A stretch of 64,000 nucleotides of DNA from Labrys okinawensis (GCF_002982075.1 NZ_PUEJ01000015.1:1-64000); one strand, 5' to 3'; positions 17,408 to 25,170 are shown, counted from the stretch's first letter. Translations and numbers: made by a program. Notes: a model not told the origin generated them from the letters alone.

Positions 17408-17521
17408 AAAAGGCGCCATGTAAGGCCCCGTGGCCCCGCTCCGGCCCCTGTCGTCGGCATGCGAGCGGGCCCTTGGCATAACTCCTTTGCCGGCCACGTG
17501 AATTTTGACTTTTTGCGTCGC

Positions 17522-17581
17522 AGAAAAATTTCGGTCCGGGCGAAAATTTTTCTTGCATGTGACGTCCATTCTCCCTATTTC
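17522..17581 (+). promoter_or_regulatory. Candidate promoter and operator of the polyamine locus
   Basis: An inverted repeat AGAAAAATTTCG / CGAAAATTTTTCT spans 17522-17553 and abuts a -35/-10 pair TTGCAT (17553-17558) and TATTTC (17576-17581) with 17-base spacing. This would start a transcript near 17588, giving a leader of about 500 nt before the decarboxylase. The AT-rich palindrome in GC-rich DNA suggests a regulator site. Inference from pattern only. Confidence 0.4.
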
Positions 17582-17715
17582 CCGCCTTGCCCAATTTCGC
17601 ACGTGCCTGTGGCCGCGTGTCGGTCGGTGGACATCCAGACAAGAGGCTGGACGGTCGCCAGGGATGTACAGGGATCGCGGCAGTGATCCCCTGAGGTGAT
17701 CAGGCATCGTTCAAG

Positions 17716-18065
17716 TGCCGACATCATCTAATCCCGAACAACGATCGGCAGCCGGAGGCGACCGGTGAACCCCGTACTCCGCGGGGGACGCAGCTTGAAG
17801 CAACGACGAACGGGCTTTTTTGGTCTCGGCTGGTTTCCATATCCAGCGACTGAAGAGGCTTGTTTCTCTTTGCCAGGCGTGCGGACCGGGTATCCCGATC
17901 CAATCCAAGGCAGTTTCGAACCATGCAGCGGCTTGATCCGTTGTGTGGCGATTTGCATCCCGTCGCGGTGAGGCATCCGGCCTTTCCGGCGGTGGGCGGC
18001 GCGTCAGCATCGAACGTCCGCGGCTCCACCCCGCGGCGGCGGTGGTGTCGCACCGATCTGTGACA
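17716..18065 (+). promoter_or_regulatory. speF-type leader RNA upstream of ornithine decarboxylase
   Basis: The gap before the decarboxylase is structured. TGCCGA (17716) pairs with TCGGCA (17745), CCCCG pairs with CGGGG around 17769-17787, then GGACGCAGCTTGAAGCAACG and ACGAACGGGCTTTTTTGGTC follow, then hairpin GCTGG...CCAGC near 17828-17848. The GACGCAGCTTGAAGCAACGACGAACGGGC core matches what I remember of the speF leader (Rfam RF00518) found before alphaproteobacterial ornithine decarboxylase genes. Exact ends and mechanism cannot be set by eye. A possible short coding frame (17923-18063) lies at its 3' end. Confidence 0.75.
17923..18063 (+). CDS. Possible leader peptide frame in the speF leader
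   Basis: ATG 17923 to TGA 18063 gives 46 residues beginning MQRLDPLCGDLHPVAV, ending 28 bases before the decarboxylase start. No clear ribosome-binding site precedes it. Its place suggests a regulatory upstream frame, but it could be chance. The frame is also open upstream of this ATG. Confidence 0.25.
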   Translation: MQRLDPLCGDLHPVAVRHPAFPAVGGASASNVRGSTPRRRWCRTDL

Positions 18066-18091
18066 CCCTTTGGATTCTGGGGAGACCCGCC

Positions 18092-19222
18092 ATGACCGAC
18101 CGCATCCTCGACTATCTCCGACGTACCCCCGCCGACGGCCCCCGGCTCGTCGTCGATCTCGACGTGGTGGAGCGGAACTATTCGGCATTCGCGCATGCGC
18201 TCCCCGACACCCGCGTCTTCTACGCCGTCAAGGCCAACCCGGCCCCGGAGATCCTCAACCTGCTGGCCAGCCTCGGCTCCAGCTTCGACTGCGCCTCCGT
18301 GGTGGAGATCGAGCAGGTCCTGGCCACCGGCGCCGGCGCCGATCGCGTCTCCTTCGGCAACACCATCAAGAAGGAGCGTGACATCGCCCGCGCCTTCGAG
18401 CTCGGCGTGCGCCTGTTCGCCGTCGACTGCGTGGCCGAGGTCGAGAAGATCGCCCGCGTCGCGCCCGGTTCGCGCGTGTTCTGCCGCATCCTGTGCGATG
18501 GCGCCGGCGCCGAATGGCCGCTGTCGAAGAAGTTCGGCTGCGCGCCTTCCATGGCGCCCGACGTGCTCGAGCAGGCCCAGATCCTCGGCCTCACCGCCTA
18601 TGGCGTGTCGTTCCACGTCGGCTCGCAGCAGGGCAATGTGCAGGCCTGGGACAGCGCCCTGGCCACCGCCGCCGGCATCTTCCGCGAAATGGCCGAGCGT
18701 GGCATCACGCTGTCGATGGTGAACATGGGCGGTGGCTTCCCTGCCAAATATCTGCGCGCCATGCCAGGCGTGCCCGCCTATGGCGAAGCGATCTTCAACG
18801 CGCTGCGCACCCATTTCGGCAACCAGCTGCCCGAGACCATCATCGAGCCGGGCCGCGGCATGGTCGGCGATGCCGGCATGATCGAGGCCGAGGTGGTGCT
18901 GGTGTCCAAGAAAGCCGAAACGGACGAGATCCGCTGGGTCTATCTCGACATCGGCAAGTTCCATGGCCTTGCCGAGACCATGGACGAAGCCATCCGCTAC
19001 CCGATCCGTACCAACAGGGACGGTGACGCCAAGGCGCCCTGCGTCCTGGCCGGACCGACCTGCGACAGCGTCGACGTGCTCTACGAGAAGACCCCCTATG
19101 ATCTTCCCGTGAGCCTGTCGATCGGCGACAAGGTGCTGATCGAAGCCTGCGGGGCCTACACCACCACCTATTCCACCATCGGCTTCAACGGCTTCCCGCC
19201 GCTGGCCTCCGTGGTGATCTGA
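18092..19222 (+). CDS. Ornithine decarboxylase, PLP fold type III
   Basis: 376 residues. The PLP lysine K47 is in VFYAVKANP, the glycine-rich phosphate loop in VNMGGGFPAKY, the EPGR motif in ETIIEPGRGMVGDAG and the catalytic cysteine C324 in GPTCDSVDVL. The order and length match the alanine racemase-fold ornithine/lysine decarboxylases (Odc2, or the bifunctional ODC/LDC). It decarboxylates ornithine to putrescine with PLP in the cytosol. GGGGAG lies eight bases before the ATG. The speF-type leader upstream and the homospermidine synthase downstream support ornithine as substrate and a polyamine role; lysine decarboxylation cannot be excluded. Confidence 0.93.
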   Translation: MTDRILDYLRRTPADGPRLVVDLDVVERNYSAFAHALPDTRVFYAVKANPAPEILNLLASLGSSFDCASVVEIEQVLATGAGADRVSFGNTIKKERDIARAFELGVRLFAVDCVAEVEKIARVAPGSRVFCRILCDGAGAEWPLSKKFGCAPSMAPDVLEQAQILGLTAYGVSFHVGSQQGNVQAWDSALATAAGIFREMAERGITLSMVNMGGGFPAKYLRAMPGVPAYGEAIFNALRTHFGNQLPETIIEPGRGMVGDAGMIEAEVVLVSKKAETDEIRWVYLDIGKFHGLAETMDEAIRYPIRTNRDGDAKAPCVLAGPTCDSVDVLYEKTPYDLPVSLSIGDKVLIEACGAYTTTYSTIGFNGFPPLASVVI

Positions 19223-19228
19223 CAAGGG

Positions 19229-19355
19229 TGTCATCCCGGACGCATCTCAGCATGCAATGATGCGATGCAGATCCGGGACCGCTCTGGCGTCTCATCCTGA
19301 ACCCAGTCCCGTGTCTGCGACGCATCGCTTTGCGCTGCATCGCGCACGGGATGAC
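19229..19355. repeat. Intergenic repeat, GTCATCCCGGAC family
   Basis: Starts TGTCATCCCGGACGCATCTC, contains GCAGATCCGGGACCGC, and ends CGCGCACGGGATGAC. Same family as 13426-13560 and 58878-59004. It fills the gap between decarboxylase and GNAT. Confidence 0.82.
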
Positions 19356-19426
19356 CTCCCATCGTCCCGTACGGCCGTTTCATCGGTGCGAGGGCTGTCG
19401 CTCTATCCTTTGAAGGAGCCACGGCC

Positions 19427-19993
19427 ATGATCCGTATTGTCCAGGAAGCCTCCTCCCATCTCGAAGCTCGCGAGACCCTGCTCGACGCCTGCTTCGGTCC
19501 GTCCCGCTTCGCCAAGACCAGCGAGCGCCTGCGCGAAGGCCGCCTGCCGGCCAAGGGCCTGGCCTTCGCCGCCGTCGATGACGGCCGGCTGATCGGCACG
19601 CTGCGCTTGTGGAACATCTCCGCCGGCCCCGGCCGCCCGGCCCTGCTGCTGGGACCGCTCGCCGTCGATATCAGCTATCGCAGCGAGGGTCTCGGCGCGC
19701 GCCTGATGTGGCATGGCATCGGCTACGCGCAGGAATATGGACACAAGGCCATTCTCCTGGTGGGCGATGCCCCTTATTACAGCCGTTTCGGCTTTTCGAC
19801 CGACCTCACCGAGCGCCTTTGGCTGCCCGGTCCGGTGGAGCGCAACCGCTTCCTCGGCCTGGAGCTGGTGCCCGACGGGCTGGTGGGAGCGGCCGGCCTG
19901 GTGAACGCCACCGGCGAACTCGAAACCGCGCCCGATTTCGCGGCGCTCGTCGCCGAGGCGGCCAACGACACCGGCTTGCGTTTCGCGGCGTAG
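19427..19993 (+). CDS. GNAT-family N-acetyltransferase in polyamine cluster
   Basis: 188 residues. The core has GRLIGTLRLWNIS, then LLLGPLAVDISYRSEGLGARLM, where YRSEGLGARL is the acetyl-CoA loop, and KAILLVGDAPYYSRFGFSTD, which is typical of the YhbS-like subgroup. GAAGGAG precedes the ATG. It lies between ornithine decarboxylase and homospermidine synthase on the same strand, an arrangement I recall in other rhizobia, so a polyamine or related amine is a plausible acetyl acceptor. That is inference from neighbourhood; no specificity residue is recognisable. Confidence 0.85.
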   Translation: MIRIVQEASSHLEARETLLDACFGPSRFAKTSERLREGRLPAKGLAFAAVDDGRLIGTLRLWNISAGPGRPALLLGPLAVDISYRSEGLGARLMWHGIGYAQEYGHKAILLVGDAPYYSRFGFSTDLTERLWLPGPVERNRFLGLELVPDGLVGAAGLVNATGELETAPDFAALVAEAANDTGLRFAA

Positions 19994-20004
19994 TTTTCGA
20001 AATT

Positions 20005-20099
20005 GGAGTGTCGACCTCCAGGTCGACATTCTTGAAACACCGCCATTCGGCAATGCCGAGCCCGTTGGAAGGACATGTCGACCTGAAGGTCGACACTCC
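20005..20099. repeat. Nested palindrome element, core GTCGAC
   Basis: GGAG, then hairpin TGTCGACCTCCAGGTCGACA (20009-20028), TTCTTGAAAC, a spacer, then hairpin TGTCGACCTGAAGGTCGACA (20076-20095) and CTCC. Each half is a hairpin and the halves are inverted copies of each other. Same architecture as 29459-29561, 47399-47478 and 62993-63066. Confidence 0.88.
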
Positions 20100-20190
20100 G
20101 TGTCATCCCCGCTTCACATTCACGCGACAAAACTTGCACCCGCCGGTCCCAGCGCCTAAACGCTGGGGCTTGCACATTTTGGAGGATTGA

Positions 20191-21627
20191 ATGGCTCAAT
20201 GGCCTGTCTACGGTAAGATTTCCGGCCCCGTCGTGATCATTGGTTTCGGTTCGATCGGTCGCGGCGTGCTGCCGCTGATCGAGCGTCATTTCGAATATGA
20301 CAAGGAGCGCATGGTCATCATCGACCCGCATCCGCTCGATGCCGACCGCAAGATCATCGAGGAGCACGGCATTCGTTTCGTGCAGGAGGCCGTTACCAAG
20401 GACAACTACAAGAGCCTGCTGCAGCCCTTGCTTACCGCCGGCGGCGGCCAGGGCTTCTGCGTCAATCTCTCGGTCGACACCGGTTCCGTCGACATCATGG
20501 AATTTGCCCGCAGCCTCGGCGCGCTCTACATCGATACGGTGGTCGAGCCCTGGCTCGGCTTCTATTTCGACAAGAATGCCGGCCCGGAAGCGCGCACCAA
20601 CTACGCCCTGCGCGAAAGCATGCTGGCCGCCAAGCGCCGCACGCCCGGCGGTCCCACCGCCGTTTCCTGCTGCGGCGCCAATCCCGGCATGGTCTCCTGG
20701 TTCGTTAAGCAGGCCCTGCTCGACGTCGCCGAGGCCACCGGCCACGGCTCGGCCGATCCCAAGACCCGCGAGGAATGGGCCGCGCTCGCCCGCAAGGTCG
20801 GGGTCAAGGGTATCCACATCGCCGAGCGCGACACCCAGCGCGCCAAGCATCCCAAGCCCCGCGGGGTGTTCGTCAACACCTGGTCGGTGGAGGGCTTCAT
20901 CTCCGAAGGCATGCAGCCGGCAGAGCTGGGCTGGGGCACGCACGAGACCTGGATGCCCGAGACCGGCCGCACCCACAAGGAAGGCTGCGGCGCGGCGATC
21001 TATTTGCTGCAGCCCGGCGCCAACACCCGCGTGCTGAGCTGGTGCCCGACGCCCGGCCCGCAATATGGCTTCCTCGTCACCCATAACGAAGCGATCTCGA
21101 TCGCCGACTATCTGACGGTGCACGAGAATGGCGAGGCGGTCTACCGCCCGACCTGCCACTACGCCTATCACCCGGCCAATGACGCCGTGCTCTCGCTGCA
21201 CGAGATGTTCGGCGCCGCCGGCAAGGCGCAGGACAAGTTCGTCATCCTCGACGAGAAGGAAATCGAGGACGGCGCGGACGAACTCGGCGTGCTGCTCTAC
21301 GGCCATGGCAAGAACGCCTATTGGTACGGCTCCCAGCTCACGGTCGAGGAGACCCGCAGGCTCGCGCCCTACCAGAACGCCACCGGCATGCAGGTCACCT
21401 CGGCCGTGCTCGCCGGCATGGTCTGGGCCCTGGAGAATCCGGACGCGGGCATCGTCGAGGCCGACGAAATGGATTTCCGCCGGTGCCTCGAGGTGCAGAA
21501 GCCCTATCTCGGCCCGGTCAAGGGCTACTACACCGACTGGACCCCGCTCGACGGCCGCCCCGGTTTCTTCCCGGAGGACATCGACACCTCCGACCCCTGG
21601 CAGTTCCGCAACATCCTGGTGCGGTAA
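20191..21627 (+). CDS. hss: Homospermidine synthase
   Basis: 478 residues, the bacterial HSS length. The Rossmann NAD loop is GFGSIGRG at residues 18-25. Other conserved blocks are IDTVVEPWLGFY, VSCCGANPGMVSWFVKQAL and NTWSVEGFISEGMQPAELGWG. It forms sym-homospermidine from putrescine (and putrescine or spermidine) with NAD. TGGAGGATTG precedes the ATG. With the decarboxylase upstream it completes a two-step route from ornithine to homospermidine, the main polyamine of many rhizobia. The gap before it holds a nested palindrome. Confidence 0.95.
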   Translation: MAQWPVYGKISGPVVIIGFGSIGRGVLPLIERHFEYDKERMVIIDPHPLDADRKIIEEHGIRFVQEAVTKDNYKSLLQPLLTAGGGQGFCVNLSVDTGSVDIMEFARSLGALYIDTVVEPWLGFYFDKNAGPEARTNYALRESMLAAKRRTPGGPTAVSCCGANPGMVSWFVKQALLDVAEATGHGSADPKTREEWAALARKVGVKGIHIAERDTQRAKHPKPRGVFVNTWSVEGFISEGMQPAELGWGTHETWMPETGRTHKEGCGAAIYLLQPGANTRVLSWCPTPGPQYGFLVTHNEAISIADYLTVHENGEAVYRPTCHYAYHPANDAVLSLHEMFGAAGKAQDKFVILDEKEIEDGADELGVLLYGHGKNAYWYGSQLTVEETRRLAPYQNATGMQVTSAVLAGMVWALENPDAGIVEADEMDFRRCLEVQKPYLGPVKGYYTDWTPLDGRPGFFPEDIDTSDPWQFRNILVR

Positions 21628-21636
21628 GCCACTTTA

Positions 21637-22136
21637 CCTTCTCCCCTTGCGGGAGAAGGTGCCCGAAGGGCGGATGAGGGGTGGACGAAACCCCTCCCAG
21701 CACGAAACTGCTCAGGCCTCTGGATGGAAACCATGAAGCCTGAGCAACGCGATTTCGCACGTAAATTGCGTCACGATCTTACGGATGCTGAGGCCAAGCT
21801 TTGGCATCTTTTGCGCGGCCGTCGGCTTGCTTATTTGAAGTTCCGCCGCCAGGTACCGATCGGGCGTTATGTCGTCGACTTCGTCTGCCTTAGATATCGC
21901 CTCATCATCGAGGCGGATGGCTCCCAGCACGCCGAGAGCACGCACGACCACATTCGTGACAGCTGGCTGGCGGCACAAGGGTTTACAATCGTCCGTTTCT
22001 GGAATGCCGACATCCTGCAATCTCCCACGGTGGTCCAGGACACCATTCTGGCTCGGGCTGGGCTGCCTTGGTAGGATGGGGTGCGTCCACCCCTCATCCG
22101 CCCCTTCGGGGCACCTTCTCCCGCAGGGGGAGAAGG
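21637..22136. mobile_element. 500-bp unit: DUF559 gene between ~50-bp inverted repeats
   Basis: The left end 21637-21686 reads CCTTCTCCCCTTGCGGGAGA, then AGGTGCCCGAAGGGCGGATG and AGGGGTGGAC. The right end 22085-22136 is its inverted copy with only small differences (extra C/G in the GAAGGG block). Each end contains its own hairpin (CTTCTCCC/GGGAGAAG). The only gene between is a DUF559 nuclease-like gene. A further, directly oriented copy of the end lies at 22168-22215. The arrangement looks like a small transposon or a repeat with its own nuclease; no target-site duplication could be established. Confidence 0.6.
21724..22074 (+). CDS. DUF559 (Vsr-like PD-(D/E)XK) endonuclease-like protein
   Basis: 116 residues. 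It has the family pattern ARKLRHDLTDAEAKLWHLLR, then KFRRQVPIGRYVVDFVCLRYRLIIEADGSQH, where D52, E63, D65 and H69 fit the Vsr-like/restriction-endonuclease-like active site, and ends FWNADILQSPTVV. Members are small and often annotated only as endonuclease-domain proteins; no biological role is established to my knowledge. ATG 21733 is an alternative start. There is no clear ribosome-binding site. It is framed by long inverted repeats, which suggests that it acts on them. Confidence 0.85.
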   Translation: METMKPEQRDFARKLRHDLTDAEAKLWHLLRGRRLAYLKFRRQVPIGRYVVDFVCLRYRLIIEADGSQHAESTHDHIRDSWLAAQGFTIVRFWNADILQSPTVVQDTILARAGLPW

Positions 22137-22167
22137 CTATCGGTTGGCGTTGCGCTTTCAAAAAATC

Positions 22168-22215
22168 CCCCTTCTCCCTTGCGGGAGAAGGGACCGGCAG
22201 GCGGATGAGGGGTGG
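22168..22215. repeat. Third copy of the CTTCTCCC repeat
   Basis: CCCCTTCTCCCTTGCGGGAG continues through GGACCGGCAGGCGGATGA to GGGGTGG, in the same orientation as the left end at 21637. It lies 32 bases beyond the right end of the DUF559 unit and touches the nitrile hydratase accessory gene. Confidence 0.85.
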
Positions 22216-22221
22216 CGATCC

Positions 22222-22494
22222 CTATCCGAACCCTTTTCCCGGTCTGTTCGAAAGGCCCTTGCTTGCCACCAGTTTCTCGAGCGCCGACAGCCAGTGTTCG
22301 TAGTAATGCGAGCCATCGTCGGCAGGCGCCGCCGCGATCTCGCGGCCCAGCGCTTCGGCCCATTCCGGCCAGGTGAACACGCCTTTTCCGTGGAGGGAGA
22401 CGGCAAGCGCGAAGGCGCGAGCCTCCCAGGGCTCCCGGAACACGGGTTCGCCACGATCGCGCGGAATGGACGGAATGGCGTCAAGCGGGGTCAA
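22222..22494 (-). CDS. Nitrile hydratase accessory (activator) protein
   Basis: 90 residues from a TTG at 22494 with GGGAGAG six bases upstream. The sequence RGEPVFREPWEARAFALAVSLHGKGVFTWPEWAEALG resembles the N-terminal part of the nitrile hydratase beta subunit, as is typical of P14K-type accessory proteins that help insert the metal into the alpha subunit. It also contains HYYEHWLSALEKLVASKGL. It overlaps the end of nthB by 14 bases and is therefore coupled to it. The CTTCTCCC repeats start a few bases after its stop. An alpha subunit gene is not adjacent. Confidence 0.85.
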   Translation of the reverse strand: MTPLDAIPSIPRDRGEPVFREPWEARAFALAVSLHGKGVFTWPEWAEALGREIAAAPADDGSHYYEHWLSALEKLVASKGLSNRPGKGFG

Positions 22495-23140
22495 GATAGC
22501 TCTCCCACAGATCGAGCATCACTGTCAGCGTCGGGTCGGCCTGCGGCCCCCAGAGCTCGGTGCCGGCGAAGCGCACCGTATAGAGCCATTCGGGGTTCTC
22601 GCCTTCGCCATGGGCGTTGCTGTCCGGCAGCACGAACATGCCATGCGCCTCCACGACGGTGCCGAGATGGCCGCGCGCATAGCGCGGCAGCCTTGTATGG
22701 GTGATCTTGTGCTCGTTGCGCGCCCTGACGCCTTCGCCGACGGCAAAACGCGCGGGCTGGGTGACCGGGCGGTCGCAGCGGGTACCGGCGGCGAGCGCAG
22801 CCGGCACCTCGGCGGCCTTGATCACGCGCTTTAGCGGTTTTCCCGGCTCGATCACCCGCCCCTCGGCAAGCTCGGCCTCGCTGACCAGCGCTTTCGCCAG
22901 CAGCAGCTTGATCAAGGCCTTGATCCAGATCTCGTAATAGGAGGAGGACAGATAATCCGCCGGCGGCAGGCTCTCGCGCGCATAGCGCCCGGCATCGAGC
23001 GGCCAGGAGCCGGTCGCGCCCATCGCCAGCGTCACGGCCAGCGCCCGCTTCTCCCAGTCGGCATGGAAGAAAGGTTCGTCCTTTTCCGGCGCGATCGGCC
23101 CGAAGCCCATCATGCCGCCGAGGTCCTGCGCACCGTTCAT
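22481..23140 (-). CDS. nthB: Nitrile hydratase beta subunit
   Basis: 219 residues from ATG 23140, preceded by CGGAG at good spacing. The start MNGAQDLGGMMGFGPIAPE and FHADWEKRALAVTLAMG are the classic beta-subunit opening; the middle YYEIWIKALIKLLL and the C-terminal SH3-like barrel with TRLPRYARGHLGTV and ELWGPQADP are also typical. With the alpha subunit it forms the alpha-beta hydratase converting nitriles to amides; beta itself has no metal ligands. The accessory protein gene follows with overlap, but the gene upstream on the strand is cytochrome b561, so the alpha subunit must be elsewhere or lost. Beta alone would be inactive. Confidence 0.92.
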   Translation of the reverse strand: MNGAQDLGGMMGFGPIAPEKDEPFFHADWEKRALAVTLAMGATGSWPLDAGRYARESLPPADYLSSSYYEIWIKALIKLLLAKALVSEAELAEGRVIEPGKPLKRVIKAAEVPAALAAGTRCDRPVTQPARFAVGEGVRARNEHKITHTRLPRYARGHLGTVVEAHGMFVLPDSNAHGEGENPEWLYTVRFAGTELWGPQADPTLTVMLDLWESYLDPA

Positions 23141-23215
23141 GGCAAACTCCGAGCAAGGCAAGGCCAAGAACCTGTCTTACGCGGAGTCGGTCCTGCTTGG
23201 CAAAGCAATGAAGCC

Positions 23216-23809
23216 TCAGCCCCGCCCCGGCAGCATGCTCTGCAGCACGCCGTCGCGATCCCACAGCCAGTGCTTGAAGGCGGCGGCCACATGCAGCAGG
23301 ACGAGGCCGATCAGCACGAAGGCGATGCGGTGATGCAGCGCCTTCATCCGTTCGGAAAGCTCGAAATCGGGCGCAACGAGATTGGGAACATGCCCTCCTC
23401 CGGGCAGCTGGATCGGCAGCGGCAGCGGCGAGGCCGAGATCATCACATAACCGGTGACCAGCATGGCGAAGATCAGGCCATAGAGGGCGACATGCACGGT
23501 CTTGCTCAGCACGCGTTCATGGCGCGGCATGCTCTCCGGCAATACCGGCGCGCGGGCCAGGAGGCGCCAGGCGGCGCGCAACGCCATCAGCAGGAAGACG
23601 AGAGCGCCCAGGCTCTTGTGCAGCTGGTAGAGATCGAACCGCTGGCCCTGGTCCTCCACCCATTCCACCATAGCAAGGCCGAGCCCCAGCATGAACAGGA
23701 TGAGGGCAGCGCAGGACCAATGCAGGAATTGCCCGGTCGCGCTCCAGCGATGGCTGCGGGATGCCGTTCCCTTCATCACCACCCTCGTCACTGGGCAAGT
23801 CTTTCTCAT
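23216..23809 (-). CDS. Cytochrome b561-type membrane protein
   Basis: 197 residues with four hydrophobic helices and histidines in the usual positions: LHWSCAALILFML, LYQLHKSLGALVFLLMALR, KTVHVALYGLIFAMLVTGYV and LHHRIAFVLIGLVLLHVAAAFKH. These are the heme b ligands of bacterial cytochrome b561 (YceJ-like). It probably passes electrons between quinol and a periplasmic partner. Its ATG at 23809 overlaps the yceI stop as ATGA, so the two are coupled; a second ATG at 23776 is possible. The yceI-yceJ pairing is common in proteobacteria. Confidence 0.88.
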   Translation of the reverse strand: MRKTCPVTRVVMKGTASRSHRWSATGQFLHWSCAALILFMLGLGLAMVEWVEDQGQRFDLYQLHKSLGALVFLLMALRAAWRLLARAPVLPESMPRHERVLSKTVHVALYGLIFAMLVTGYVMISASPLPLPIQLPGGGHVPNLVAPDFELSERMKALHHRIAFVLIGLVLLHVAAAFKHWLWDRDGVLQSMLPGRG

Positions 23810-24411
23810 TGAGCTTGCGCTTCCGTGGTGACGATCAGGTCGACGTCGTTGCTGATCGCCGGAAAGCCCGCGCTCATGTTGAAGGCGAGCCGCTTGATCA
23901 CGCCCGTCGCCCGGAAGCCGATCTGCGAGCTTCCCCTGTCGGCCGGCTTGTCCAGGGCGACATCGATGGTGAGCGGTCGGGTAATACCTCGGATGGTGAG
24001 ATCGCCGGTGACCCGGGCGTGGCTGTCATCGACCTTCTCGACCTTGGTGGAGGTGAAGGTGATGGTGGGATATTGCGCCACGTCGAAGAAGGCATCGGTA
24101 CGCAGATAGTCGTTGAAGGAGGGCGAGCCGACATCGACTGATTTCGCCGCCACCTTGAAACTGACGCGGCTAGCGGCGGGGTTGTCGAAATTGATCGAGA
24201 TCCTGCCGTCGAAATCGCGGAAGCGCCCCTTGGTGCGTGGCCAGCCGATGCCGTCGACGACGAAGCCCACCGAGGTCCGCGCCGGATTGATGCGCCAGTT
24301 GCGCGCCTGGGCGGAATCGGCCTGGCTCGCGCCAATGAGGCAGGCGACTAGGGGAATGACTCCCAGCGAGAGGCTCTTCAGTCTTGCGGTGGTCGTGCTT
24401 GCGGTGGTCAT
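23806..24411 (-). CDS. yceI: YceI-family periplasmic protein
   Basis: 201 residues with a signal peptide (hydrophobic residues about 14-28, likely cut near AQA at 34-36). The mature part shows the YceI lipocalin-like pattern: WRINPARTSVGFVVDG, KGRFRDFDGRISINFDNP, DYLRTDAFFDVAQYPTITFTS and the ending FPAISNDVDLIV. YceI proteins bind a polyisoprenoid chain; their physiological role is unclear. It is the first gene of a two-gene operon with cytochrome b561 and faces the divergent P-loop gene across about 190 bases. Confidence 0.9.
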   Translation of the reverse strand: MTTASTTTARLKSLSLGVIPLVACLIGASQADSAQARNWRINPARTSVGFVVDGIGWPRTKGRFRDFDGRISINFDNPAASRVSFKVAAKSVDVGSPSFNDYLRTDAFFDVAQYPTITFTSTKVEKVDDSHARVTGDLTIRGITRPLTIDVALDKPADRGSSQIGFRATGVIKRLAFNMSAGFPAISNDVDLIVTTEAQAQ

Positions 24412-24598
24412 GGCTCAGTTCCGTCTCGATCCGTCACGCAGAAGGTTCGTCTGGAAAACACACCGTGCTGGATTTTATTCGTAACCCTGGCAATTGCCCG
24501 ATCACAACGGGGTGAACGGGCAGGCCATACTCCGCCTTCTCTGGCACCGTCATTGACAACGCCACCCGCCTGGCGCATTGGGCTCGCCCCCAATTTTC

Positions 24599-25156
24599 AT
24601 GATCGGTGCCACCATGCTGCCCACGACCGTGAAAGACTTGGCTTGCCTCGGCGAGCGCATCGTCGTCCTCGGCCCTTCCAATGCCGGCAAGTCGACGCTG
24701 GCCGTCGCCCTCTCCAAAAAGCTCGCGGTGCCCGCCGTGCATCTCGACCAGCTCCACCATCTGCCCCATACCGATTGGCAGCCCCGGCCGGAGGCCGAGT
24801 TCGCGGCCCTGCACGATGCTGCCATCATGGAAGAGCGCTGGGTGATGGAGGGCAACTATTCGCGCCTGATGCCTCAGCGCTTCGCCCGGGCGACGGGTGC
24901 GATCCTGATCACCTCCCATCACTGGCTGCGCTTCTATCGCTATCTCAAGCGCACGCTGGTCAACCGCTCCAGCCGCGCCGGCCATCTGGAGGGCGCCAAG
25001 GACAGTCTCAAATGGGAGATGGTCCACTGGATCCTGGTCAAGACTCGCGACAGCTCCAGCAAATATGCCGCGATCATCGGCCAATCCGGCCTGCCCGCCG
25101 TCGAATGCCACACGGCAAAGGCACTCAACGAACTCTATCGGGCCTGGGATTTGTAG
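24599..25156 (+). CDS. P-loop NTPase, adenylate-kinase-like
   Basis: 185 residues from ATG 24599; alternatives are TTG 24578 and ATG 24614, and none has a good ribosome-binding site. Walker A is VVLGPSNAGKST. This is followed by VHLDQLHHLPHTDWQPRP and ERWVMEGNYSRLMPQRFARA, the pattern of small proteins annotated as topology modulation protein/FlaR-like or AAA family adenylate kinase-like. It may be a nucleoside or small-molecule kinase; the substrate is unknown. Single gene; an inverted repeat element follows its stop within 20 bases. Confidence 0.78.
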   Translation: MIGATMLPTTVKDLACLGERIVVLGPSNAGKSTLAVALSKKLAVPAVHLDQLHHLPHTDWQPRPEAEFAALHDAAIMEERWVMEGNYSRLMPQRFARATGAILITSHHWLRFYRYLKRTLVNRSSRAGHLEGAKDSLKWEMVHWILVKTRDSSSKYAAIIGQSGLPAVECHTAKALNELYRAWDL

Positions 25157-25170
25157 GGACCACCCTTCCT

